The notes below the pieces were generated by a model. That model was not told where the DNA came from. It searched no databases and was given only the letters and a program-made list of their open reading frames with translations. Below, in pieces: positions 26,319 through 34,174 of a DNA stretch of 64,000 nt. Source of the stretch: Dyella sp. AtDHG13 (lineage in GTDB: Bacteria > Pseudomonadota > Gammaproteobacteria > Xanthomonadales > Rhodanobacteraceae); the NCBI RefSeq assembly GCF_003201105.1, contig NZ_QICJ01000003.1:434001-498000 (forward strand), written 5' to 3'. Position 1 is the first letter of the stretch; every line of letters begins with the position of its first letter. Made by a program: the position numbers and the translations under genes.

Positions 26319-28960
26319 GGCGTGGCTCCCGGTTTCACGGCATCGACCAGCGAGGTCAGCTTGAGTGCGGCCTTCAGTGCGGCCAGGTCGGACGTGCTTT
26401 CGACGGCGATATCCACATGCTCGCCCGGCAGAAGATCGAAGGCGTTGTTGGACAGCGTGGCGTCGAGCTTGCCCAAATCGATCCACACCCCGCGCGCCAG
26501 CTGCTTCGCGCTAATGCGAAGCACGGTCTTGTCCTCGTCCTTGCGCCACTCGGCGTGGAGTCCTGGCTGTTTCGGCAGGTCCAGCGTCTTGGCCACGCCG
26601 AAGTAGAGCAGGTGATGTGCGGTGACTTCGCCGTTCTCGATCACGTCGAACGAGGCGACGCTGCGCGTGGGTTTTGCGCCGTGCAGCAGCTCCGCATCGC
26701 TGAACTCGCCCACGGGCGTGCTGCTGAGCGCGGCGGCACCCACCGGCGTGCTCTTCTCGCTGAGCAGCTTGCCCGCCATATCGTAGACGCGCGTGCGCAG
26801 CGTGGCCTTGAATGCGTCAGTGCGGTCGGAAACCAGGTGCAGCGTGGTGTGGCCGTCGCGGCGGATGGGCACCACGTCCACCGGCGCGTAGAAGCGCTTG
26901 GCGTGGAACTGCAGCGCCTTCCAGCGGCCGTAGTAGTCGATGCTCGACCACGACGGGCCCGGCCACACGTCGTTGAGCTGCCAGTACAGCGAGCCCATGC
27001 TCTGCGGTCGCGCGCTGCGCAGGTGTTCCGCGGCCAGTTCGATGCCCTCGGCCTGCATCAGCTGGCTAAGGTAGACGAACGAGGCGAAGTCCTTGGGCTC
27101 CCCGTAGTTCGCGCGGATATAGAGCAGCAGGCGGTCGTTGCCGTTGCCGTTGGCGAATTTCTGGTGGGCGCGCATCACCGGCGAGTTCGGCGCCATGTCG
27201 GCGGGCGTGGCGAAACGTTCGATGGTCGCCATCACCGGGAAGGACTGCAGGCCGTACTCGGACTGGAAACGCGGCGTGATGTCCAGGTAGTGCTCGATGG
27301 GCTCAGAGCCGGACCACACCTTCCAGTAGTGATAGTCGCCGTCGTTGAGCACGTTGGCCTCGCCGTCGAAGTCGGTGCTGGGCGAGCTGGCCCAGTACGG
27401 CACGTCGGGGTCGTTGGCCTTCACCACTTCGCGCAGGGTGTGGTCGAACAGTTCGCGCATGCCGTTCTCGATGCGCTGGCGTTCGTCGGCGCTGATCGAC
27501 TTCTTGAAGTCGATGCGATCCGGCCAGGATTCCCAGCCGGTCTGCACTTCGTTGTTGCCGCACCACAGCACGATGCTGGGATGGTTGCGCAGGCGGCGCA
27601 CCTGTTCCTCCGCTTCCACGCGCGAATTGCCGAGGAATTCGTGGTCGTACGGCGTGATCGCGCCGCCGAACATGAAGTCCTGCCAGATCATGATGCCCAG
27701 CTGGTCAGCCAGGTCGTAGAACGCGTCGCTCTGGTAATAGCCGCCGCCCCACATGCGCAGCATGTTCATGTTGGCGTCGCGGGTGGAGGTGAGCAGCTGT
27801 TTGAGCTGTTCGGGCGTGGTGCGTTCCGGGAAGCTGTCGGTGGGGATCAGGTCCGCGCCCTTGGCGAAGATCGGCACGCCGTTCACCACGAAGGCGAAGC
27901 CGCGTCCCCACTGGTCGCGATCGCGGCGCAGTTCGACGCTGCGCAGGCCGGTGCTGCGGTCGGCGCTGGCGAGCGTGTCGCTGCCGCGCGTCACTTCCAT
28001 GTGGAAGCGGTAGAGGTTCTGCTGGCCATAGCCGGCGGGCCACCAGCGCGCCGGCCGGGCGATGGCGAAGGGCAGGCTCAGCGTGTTGTCGCCGGCCTTG
28101 AGCGTGACGTCCTGCGCCGTCTGTCCCTGGCCGCCGTCCGGTGCCGTCCAGCTCACCACCACGTGCGCGCGCCCGGCCTTGCCGGCCTGCAGCGAGACTT
28201 CCGCGGCGAGCTGCGCGTTGTCGGCATCGACGTGCGGCTGCGCGATGTGGAAATCCTCCAGCCGCGCGTCGGTCCAGCTTTCCAGCCGCACCGGCTGCCA
28301 GATGCCCATGGTGACGAAGCGCGGGCCCCAGTCCCAGCCGTACTGGTAGTTGGCCTTGCGCACGTAGTTGGAGGTCTGCTTGCCCTTGGGTTCGTCGCCA
28401 AAGGCCGAATCGAACTCGCCGGGCAGGGCATAGGGCGCCATCAGCAGCCACGGCTGCAGCTTGGCGATGGGCGAGTGCAGGTGCACGGTGAGCGTATTGC
28501 TGCCGGCGTGCAGCACCTTCTTCACCGGGATGCGCCATTGGCGGAACATGTTGCCGGTCTTGAGCAGCGGCGTGTCGTTGACGACGATGTCGGCGAAGGT
28601 ATCCACGCCGTCGAACACCAGGTCGACGTGATCCTGCTTGAGCGTGGCCGCGTCGACGTTGAAGCTGAGCTGGTAGTCCCACTCGGCCAGGCCGATCCAT
28701 TGCAGTTGCGCTTCGTTGTCGCGGAAGAACGGGTCGCCGATGTTGCCGGTGGTCAGCAGGTCGGTCTGCACGCTGCCGGGCACGTGGGCCGGCGTCCAGC
28801 TGGTCTGATCGGGATGCTGCGCCGCCTGCGTGGCGTCGGGCGCCAGGCGGAACTGCCAGCCGCTGTCCAGCGGCGTCACCGTGGTGGCTCCCAGCGCGGA
28901 CGCATAGGCGAACGTGAGGGCGGACAGTAGGCCGAGGGACAGGCGGGTCAGGGATGGCAC
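26315..28960 (-). CDS. GH2 family beta-mannosidase, secreted
   Basis: 881 residues from GTG 28960, which has GGAG 9 nt upstream; GTG 28975 would add five residues. A Sec signal follows (LTRLSLGLLSALTFAYASALG). The jelly-roll and Ig-like domains precede a TIM barrel carrying the acid/base Glu in LWCGNNEVQTGWESWP and the nucleophile Glu in TPRFQSEYGLQSFPVM. Beta-mannosidases cut the Man-beta-1,4-GlcNAc bond of the N-glycan core or beta-mannan ends. It follows the TonB receptor after a strong terminator hairpin. Confidence 0.92.
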   Translation of the reverse strand: MPSLTRLSLGLLSALTFAYASALGATTVTPLDSGWQFRLAPDATQAAQHPDQTSWTPAHVPGSVQTDLLTTGNIGDPFFRDNEAQLQWIGLAEWDYQLSFNVDAATLKQDHVDLVFDGVDTFADIVVNDTPLLKTGNMFRQWRIPVKKVLHAGSNTLTVHLHSPIAKLQPWLLMAPYALPGEFDSAFGDEPKGKQTSNYVRKANYQYGWDWGPRFVTMGIWQPVRLESWTDARLEDFHIAQPHVDADNAQLAAEVSLQAGKAGRAHVVVSWTAPDGGQGQTAQDVTLKAGDNTLSLPFAIARPARWWPAGYGQQNLYRFHMEVTRGSDTLASADRSTGLRSVELRRDRDQWGRGFAFVVNGVPIFAKGADLIPTDSFPERTTPEQLKQLLTSTRDANMNMLRMWGGGYYQSDAFYDLADQLGIMIWQDFMFGGAITPYDHEFLGNSRVEAEEQVRRLRNHPSIVLWCGNNEVQTGWESWPDRIDFKKSISADERQRIENGMRELFDHTLREVVKANDPDVPYWASSPSTDFDGEANVLNDGDYHYWKVWSGSEPIEHYLDITPRFQSEYGLQSFPVMATIERFATPADMAPNSPVMRAHQKFANGNGNDRLLLYIRANYGEPKDFASFVYLSQLMQAEGIELAAEHLRSARPQSMGSLYWQLNDVWPGPSWSSIDYYGRWKALQFHAKRFYAPVDVVPIRRDGHTTLHLVSDRTDAFKATLRTRVYDMAGKLLSEKSTPVGAAALSSTPVGEFSDAELLHGAKPTRSVASFDVIENGEVTAHHLLYFGVAKTLDLPKQPGLHAEWRKDEDKTVLRISAKQLARGVWIDLGKLDATLSNNAFDLLPGEHVDIAVESTSDLAALKAALKLTSLVDAVKPGATP

Positions 28961-29029
28961 GGCAAGGCGCTCCACATCTTGCTGAAAGGCCTCTTATCGC
29001 ACAGAGCGAAAGAGGGTGGACAGGGCCCC

Positions 29030-29059
29030 AAAAAAAATCGGGCGCCACGAGAGCGCCCG
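29030..29059 (-). terminator. rho-independent terminator after the TonB receptor gene
   Basis: Read on the minus strand: a perfect 7-bp stem CGGGCGC/GCGCCCG with a 7-nt loop, then A and eight T. It lies 13 bp after the receptor stop and upstream of the GH2 gene, so enzymes may be made at a lower level than the receptor or from a second promoter. Confidence 0.85.
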
Positions 29060-29072
29060 GAAGTGGGGGGTC

Positions 29073-31742
29073 TTACAACTTGAATCCGAGGTTGAGCGTG
29101 TACGTGCGGCCGTTCTTGTAGGCGTTGAGCGGTTCGGCCGGCGTGTTGTTGTAGACGTAGTAGGTCGAGTCCAGCAGGTTGGTGCCGTCCAGCGAGACGC
29201 GCATGTGGTCGTTGATCTGGTAGCCGATGGAGGCATCCAGCTCGCGGAAGATGCCGGTGATCTGCGAGGATTGCAGCTGGGCGATCTGCGTGAAGTAGTG
29301 CGAGCGCCAGCTGTAGGTCACGCGCGCGCTCCACGGGCCGTTCTCGAAGTAGGGCGTGAGGTTGAACGCGTTCTTGGAGTTGTACGGCAGCGGGAAGCCG
29401 TTGCTGGTGTCCGCATCCGACAGGGTGTAGTTCGCCAGCAGGCCGAAGCCATAGGCGAAGTTGCCCTGGTAGGTCAGCGACAGGCCCTTCACCTTGGCGA
29501 CGCCGGCGTTCACCGGGATCTCCATCTGGTACACGTCGTCCTTCTGTTCGGTGACGTTGTAGTGCGTCTGCGGCACGTTGGTGTTGAGGATGTAGCCGGA
29601 GATGCGGCGGAAGAACAGTTCCGCCGACAGCAGGCTGTTCTCGGCGAAGTACCACTCGGCCGTGGCGTCGTAGTTGGTGGACTTGTACGGCTTGAGATCC
29701 GTGTTGCCGCCCGAGCCGGTGAGGGTGCGGTCATCCAGCGCCACGTACGGCGTCATTTCCTGGAAGCGCGGGCGTGCGATGGTCTTGGCGGCGGCGAAGC
29801 GCAGCGTCACGTCCTCGATGGGGTCGTAGGCGATGTTGAACGAGGGCAGCCATTCGCCGTAGCTGCTGCGCTTGTCCACCGGCGCGTACTGGTTGTTGCC
29901 GATGAAGTTGTAGCCGGTGACGGTGTCGCGCGTGTGGAAATAGCGCATGCCGAAGTTGCCGCGGTAGTTGCTGCCGGCGAAATCGGCCTGCCAGTAGAAC
30001 GCACGGTTCTGCTCCTGGATGCCGTAGGTGGCTTTCGGATCCATCGGGGCGTTGGTGTACAGCGACTGCACGTAGCTCTTCAGGCCGCCGCGGCTGATCT
30101 GCGTCCAGTTGGCCATGCTCGCGGTGGGGTCGAGGCCGTCGAGGTAGCCGCTGGGCGTGCCGCCGCCGCTCAAGTCGGCCAGCGACACGCCGGAGCCGTC
30201 CTGCGTGGGGATGCTGGCCTGGTAGCCGGTCTGGCCGTTGTAGTGGTTGCTCGCCTTGATGCCCACTTCGATCTCGTTCAACGGACCCCAGCTGAGGTCA
30301 TGGTTGAAGTCGGCCTGGAAGTAGCGCTCCTTGTCGTAGCTGGGCGCGTAGCTGAAGCCGGCGCCGTGGGCCAGCATCTCGCTCGGGTCGTTGGCGGCGT
30401 TGTAGTTGATCTGCGGGTTCTGGCCGTTGAGGTTCCAGTTGTAGCCGCCGTAGCCGCGGAACTGCACGTTGTAGATGCCCTGCGATCCGCCAGTGGAGCT
30501 GGTGTAGCCGATCTGGCTGGACGCATTCCAGCCGTCGCCGTGCCAGTCGGCGCGCAGCTGCGCCGTGCCGGTGTTCACCTTGGAGAAGCGCTCGTAGCCG
30601 TCCAGGTAGGTCGGTGCGCCGGCGCCGTAGGTGCCGCTGGTCGCCACACCGTTGCTGAAGTTGAGCGCGGTGGCGTCCGGTGCGCTGCCCGACCAGTCGC
30701 CGTAGCGGCTCTGGTTGAAGTTGTTGAACTTCTCGGTGACGTACAGGCCGGTGAAGTTCAGCTCGAAGGCCTGGCTGGGCTTCCACTGGATGTCGGTGGA
30801 CACGCCGTCACGCTTGCGCTCCTGCTTGAACAGCGCGGTGTTGATGGCGGTGGGATACACGCCCGTCTGGCCCGGCGGCACCACGCCCGGCGCGAACTGG
30901 TGGTTCGGGTCGGTGTCGGTCGGGTCGTTGGCGCGCTGGTAGCCGAAGATCTCGGTGCCTTCGCGCTGGATGATGCGGTCCGAATGCATCACCGAACCCA
31001 GGATGCCGAAAGTGCTGTCGTTGTTCTTCCAGCTGTACAGCAGCGAGCCCTGCGGCTCGCCCTTGTCGGCGCGGTCGTTGTACTGGTAGCCCAGCGTGCC
31101 GGTAAGCGTGTTGGCCTTGAGGTCCAGCGGGCGGCGCGTGTTGATGATCACCGTGCCGCCGATGGAGCCTTCGTCAATGCGCGCCTGCGGCGTCTTGTAG
31201 ACCTCGGCCGTGCCGATGATCTCGGAGGTGAGCAGGCTGTAGTCGAACGAGCGGCTGTCCGGGTTGTTCGGATCGGACGTCCAATTGGTGGACGCCAGTG
31301 TCTGGCCGTTGAGCAGCAGGCGGTTCAGCGCCGGGTCGGTGCCCAGGATGCTGACCTTGTCGCCTTCGCCGAAGTTGCGGTCCACGCTGATGCCGGGCAG
31401 GTGCGAGAGCGACTCGGCCACGTTGGTGTCGGGGAACTTGCCCACGTCCTCGGCCGAGATGGCGTCGACGATGGAGTCGGAGTTGCGCTTGAGGTCCAGC
31501 GACTTCTGCAGGCTGGCGCGGATGCCGGTGACGGTGACGCCTTCGAGCTGCTTGGCCTGGGCCGGGTCGCCGGGGTTCGACTGGCCGTTGTTCGACTGGC
31601 CGTTGGCCGCGGGCTGCGGGGTGCCGTTCTGTGCGGTGCCCTGCGTGGGGGCGGTCTGCGCCATCGCCGTTGCGCTGGCGAACAGCGCGCTGGCCATGCC
31701 GATCCAAAGTGCGGTCTTGCGATACGTCACGCCTTTCTCCAT
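29073..31742 (-). CDS. TonB-dependent receptor (oligosaccharide type)
   Basis: 889 residues from ATG 31742; GTG 31730 is a strong alternative because GGAG lies 8 nt before it, while the ATG has a hairpin where its ribosome site should be. A signal peptide (ALWIGMASALFASATAMAQ) and a Gln/Asn-rich linker precede the plug, with VTVTGIRASLQKSLDLKR and DAISAEDVGKFPDTNVAESL, the Xanthomonas/Caulobacter type, then a 22-strand barrel ending TYTLNLGFKL. It should import glycan fragments across the outer membrane with TonB energy. First gene of the mannosidase locus. Confidence 0.9.
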   Translation of the reverse strand: MEKGVTYRKTALWIGMASALFASATAMAQTAPTQGTAQNGTPQPAANGQSNNGQSNPGDPAQAKQLEGVTVTGIRASLQKSLDLKRNSDSIVDAISAEDVGKFPDTNVAESLSHLPGISVDRNFGEGDKVSILGTDPALNRLLLNGQTLASTNWTSDPNNPDSRSFDYSLLTSEIIGTAEVYKTPQARIDEGSIGGTVIINTRRPLDLKANTLTGTLGYQYNDRADKGEPQGSLLYSWKNNDSTFGILGSVMHSDRIIQREGTEIFGYQRANDPTDTDPNHQFAPGVVPPGQTGVYPTAINTALFKQERKRDGVSTDIQWKPSQAFELNFTGLYVTEKFNNFNQSRYGDWSGSAPDATALNFSNGVATSGTYGAGAPTYLDGYERFSKVNTGTAQLRADWHGDGWNASSQIGYTSSTGGSQGIYNVQFRGYGGYNWNLNGQNPQINYNAANDPSEMLAHGAGFSYAPSYDKERYFQADFNHDLSWGPLNEIEVGIKASNHYNGQTGYQASIPTQDGSGVSLADLSGGGTPSGYLDGLDPTASMANWTQISRGGLKSYVQSLYTNAPMDPKATYGIQEQNRAFYWQADFAGSNYRGNFGMRYFHTRDTVTGYNFIGNNQYAPVDKRSSYGEWLPSFNIAYDPIEDVTLRFAAAKTIARPRFQEMTPYVALDDRTLTGSGGNTDLKPYKSTNYDATAEWYFAENSLLSAELFFRRISGYILNTNVPQTHYNVTEQKDDVYQMEIPVNAGVAKVKGLSLTYQGNFAYGFGLLANYTLSDADTSNGFPLPYNSKNAFNLTPYFENGPWSARVTYSWRSHYFTQIAQLQSSQITGIFRELDASIGYQINDHMRVSLDGTNLLDSTYYVYNNTPAEPLNAYKNGRTYTLNLGFKL

Positions 31743-31743
31743 G

Positions 31744-31850
31744 CAACGCCAGGGCGTTGTGTGGGCTGGAAGACGCGGGGGTTCGTGCCTTCCAGGTTTT
31801 CGGGACGAACCGGCTCGCACGGCCTTGCGGCCGTGGTCGTGGCGGTTCGT
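31744..31850 (-). promoter_or_regulatory. structured 5' leader of the TonB receptor gene
   Basis: Two hairpins lie in the predicted leader. CAACGC/GCGTTG (31744-31759) covers the place of the ribosome site just before ATG 31742. Further up, CACGGCC/GGCCGTG (31818-31835) is nested inside ACGAACC/GGTTCGT (31805-31850). Control of translation by folding is possible; no known riboswitch class was recognised. Confidence 0.4.
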
Positions 31851-32020
31851 GTGAGTTGGTGATGGGGCCGGCGAGGGGAGCTGGTCGTTGCCGCCATCGC
31901 ATGCCGGTGCGGCGAGGTCGTTGGCGGCCAAGATCGGCGCGCCCGCCCTGCCGGCGTCAAACGACTCAGAACCCCTCGCCGCACCGCCGGCTACGTGTGG
32001 AGGTCGCCGGCGACAGGATC

Positions 32021-32051
32021 ATTCTTGGAGTCCGCCATTCGCCTTGTCAAC
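32021..32051 (-). promoter_or_regulatory. candidate promoter of the TonB receptor / mannosidase locus
   Basis: On the minus strand TTGACA (32051-32046) is a perfect -35 box and AAGAAT (32026-32021) a 4/6 -10 box, but the spacer is 19 bp, longer than optimal. The transcript would carry a leader of about 270 nt. Confidence 0.4.
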
Positions 32052-32058
32052 AAAAAAT

Positions 32059-32079
32059 TTCACTCGATCTAAATGAAAA
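32059..32079. promoter_or_regulatory. candidate operator, copy 1 of TCGATCTAA
   Basis: TCGATCTAA at 32065-32073 lies inside a TTTCA-N11-TGAAA inverted repeat just upstream of the -35 box. The same 9-mer recurs 98 bp away. Confidence 0.35.
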
Positions 32080-32156
32080 GCGCCTGTCCAAGACATTGAT
32101 TTTGTTGGGTGATTTTGCGAGGGCGAATATTGCGCTGCAATAGAGTGGAGGTGTCG

Positions 32157-32172
32157 CTTGAATCGATCTAAG
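32157..32172. promoter_or_regulatory. candidate operator, copy 2 of TCGATCTAA
   Basis: CTTGAATCGATCTAAG is a 16-bp imperfect palindrome (12 of 16 positions symmetric) centred on ATCGAT, a shape like LacI-family operators. It shares TCGATCTAA with copy 1. Confidence 0.4.
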
Positions 32173-32521
32173 CCGCTTGACTAACGGCGCGGGCTGAATG
32201 TGTGCTCCGCAGGCTAGGCGCAGCTTCATTTCCCGGGTGTGGCGGACCTTCCGGCAGGCCGGGAAACGGTGCCGCTGGTCGTTTGTTGCAATGCATCGCA
32301 AATCGCTGCGATGGGGCGGAGGCCGATGTGTGTGCCATGGCCGGTTGGCTGATGCGGGCGGCGCGATGCACGGCCGCGTCGACGGCTCGGCGTGTTTCCT
32401 CAGCCGTCAGAAGCGCGACCAGCAGGCCCGCATTTCATCGAACCGTCACAACCCGCGCCTAGGCTCCCGGGCTCACGCAGAGCCGTAGCCTTCCTCGGCA
32501 GACACGGTCGAAGGAGGCGAA

Positions 32522-33037
32522 GTGCGCGAAAAACATGGGGCCTGGTCCGCGCTGTTCGCGGAAAAGGGCGCGACGCTGAGCAAATATTTCCTGCGGCGCG
32601 TCGCGCATCGCTGGGATGCGCAGGATCTGGTGCAGGAGGTCTACCTGCGCCTGTTGCGCATCGAGCCCGACGATGCGGCCAACATCCGCAGCCCGGAAGC
32701 CTACCTGTTCACGGTGGCGGCGAACCTGGTGAAGGAGCATGCCGTGCTGCGCCAGCAGCAGCCCCTGGGCAGCGATGAGCTGGAGCAGGTGGTGGAACAA
32801 CTCGCGGCGCCCGCCAATCCCGAGGCGGACATGGACAGCCGGCTGCGCCAGGAGCGTCTTGGCGCGTTGATCGACCGTCTCTCGCCCAAGTGCAAGGCCG
32901 TGCTGATCATGCATTACCGCGACGAGATGTCGTATCGCGAGATCGCCGAGCGCATGTCCATCTCGACCCACATGGTGAAGAAGTACATCGTGAAAGGCTT
33001 GGCGGCGTGCCGGCAAAGGATGGCCGACTATGAATGA
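32522..33037 (+). CDS. ECF sigma factor, FecI-like
   Basis: 171 residues, GTG start at 32522 with AAGGAGG 4-10 nt upstream. Region 2 is LSKYFLRRVAHRWDAQDLVQ followed by EVYLRLLRI, and region 4 is LSPKCKAVLIMHYRDEMSYR then EIAERMSISTHMVKKYIVKG, a helix-turn-helix for -35 recognition. It overlaps fecR-like gene by 8 bp and a TonB receptor with an STN domain follows, forming a cell-surface signalling cassette. It probably transcribes that receptor gene when the receptor is loaded. Confidence 0.93.
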   Translation: MREKHGAWSALFAEKGATLSKYFLRRVAHRWDAQDLVQEVYLRLLRIEPDDAANIRSPEAYLFTVAANLVKEHAVLRQQQPLGSDELEQVVEQLAAPANPEADMDSRLRQERLGALIDRLSPKCKAVLIMHYRDEMSYREIAERMSISTHMVKKYIVKGLAACRQRMADYE

Positions 33038-34145
33038 TTCCACGCAGTTCGACGCCGCGCGGCAGGCGCGCCGCATCACCGAGCAGGCCGTGTCCTGGTA
33101 CATCGAGCAGCAGGAGCCGCTGACGGAGCGGCAGCGTGTCGCCTTCCTCAACTGGCTGCGTGCCTCGCCGCGCCATGTGGCGGAGTACTTCGCCGTGGCG
33201 CAGATGCACGGCGACCTGAAGGCGGCCGCATCGCTGCACACGCTGGCGCCCGACGTGCTGGCGGAGCAGGCGGCGCGCAGCAATCCGGTGGTGATGTTTC
33301 CCGGTATGGAGAACGTCATGCGGGAGCCGCGCGTGCCGCGCAAGGGGCGCGCGCGCCGCGTGGCCATCGCCTTCGCGGGCGTTGCCGCCACGGTGGCCAT
33401 GGCATGGCTGGGCGTCGGCCACTGGCGCGCGGCCAGCGGCCGCATCGAGCAGAGCTACGTCGGCGACGCGGCGACGGTGCGTACCATCGACCTGCCGGAC
33501 GGCACGCTGGTGCAGCTCGATCGCGGCAGCGCCATCGACGTGCATTTCGATGGGCGACTTCGCCGCATCGAAGTGGTGCGCGGCAACGCGCTGTTCGACG
33601 TGGGCAAGGATCCCGCGCGTCCCTTGCTGGTCAACGTGGGCGGCCACGTGCTGCAGGACATCGGCACGGTGTTCGACGTGCGGCGCGATGCCGGCGGCGA
33701 CACCTTGACCGTCATCAGCGGCCGCGTGCGCGTGCTCAACGCGCCCGATGCCTCGCTCAAGGGTTTCGACATCGCCCTGCTTGGCGGCGATGCGGTGGCG
33801 GATCTCACGGCGGGCCAGCAGATTTCGCTGGGCACGGCGGGCGTGGGCGCGAAGCAGGCGGCGCAGCTCGCCCAGGTCACCGCATGGCTGCCGGCGGAAA
33901 TCCGCTTTCAGCACGAAACCATCGGCAACGTGGCGCGCCGCTTCAACGCGTACAGCAGCAAGCCACTGGTGATCGAGAACGCACGCATCGCCGGCGAGCG
34001 CATCAGCGGCATCTTCCATGCGGACAATCCGCAGGCGTTCGCGGCCTATCTTGCGACCCTGCCCGACGTGCGCGTGATCGATGAACACGACCGCGTGCGC
34101 ATCGTGGCGGCGAGCCAGGCGGAAACGAGCGTGGCGCACCTGTAA
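33030..34145 (+). CDS. FecR-family anti-sigma / sigma regulator
   Basis: 371 residues. The cytoplasmic DUF4880 domain (AVSWYIEQQEPLTERQRVAF) should bind the sigma factor. One membrane helix (about residues 111-130, VAIAFAGVAATVAMAWLGVG) is followed by the periplasmic FecR domain (RTIDLPDGTLVQLDRGSAID, LFDVGKDPARPLLVNVGGHV) and a C-terminal STN-like segment (FNAYSSKPLVIENARIAGER). It passes the signal from the STN domain of the receptor encoded 29 bp downstream to the sigma factor encoded upstream. Confidence 0.92.
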   Translation: MNDSTQFDAARQARRITEQAVSWYIEQQEPLTERQRVAFLNWLRASPRHVAEYFAVAQMHGDLKAAASLHTLAPDVLAEQAARSNPVVMFPGMENVMREPRVPRKGRARRVAIAFAGVAATVAMAWLGVGHWRAASGRIEQSYVGDAATVRTIDLPDGTLVQLDRGSAIDVHFDGRLRRIEVVRGNALFDVGKDPARPLLVNVGGHVLQDIGTVFDVRRDAGGDTLTVISGRVRVLNAPDASLKGFDIALLGGDAVADLTAGQQISLGTAGVGAKQAAQLAQVTAWLPAEIRFQHETIGNVARRFNAYSSKPLVIENARIAGERISGIFHADNPQAFAAYLATLPDVRVIDEHDRVRIVAASQAETSVAHL

Positions 34146-34174
34146 GAAAAAATTCATGCAATCGGAGGTACCCG

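Larger units (their letters stand above)
31743..32521. other. 779-bp divergent control region, TonB receptor / sigma factor
   Basis: No gene is supported here; short open frames are low-complexity Arg-rich shadows. It has two parts: a hairpin-rich stretch at 31744-31850 and an A/T-richer stretch around 32040-32170 that stands out from the GC-rich surroundings and holds a candidate promoter and two repeated sites. The remaining part to 32521 leads into the sigma gene, with AAGGAGG before its GTG. Confidence 0.6.

Noticed and set aside
23006-31862. Several long plus-strand open frames opposite the mannosidase and receptor genes
   Set aside because: Low-complexity, no signal or motif, and the opposite strand has full-length proteins with catalytic motifs.
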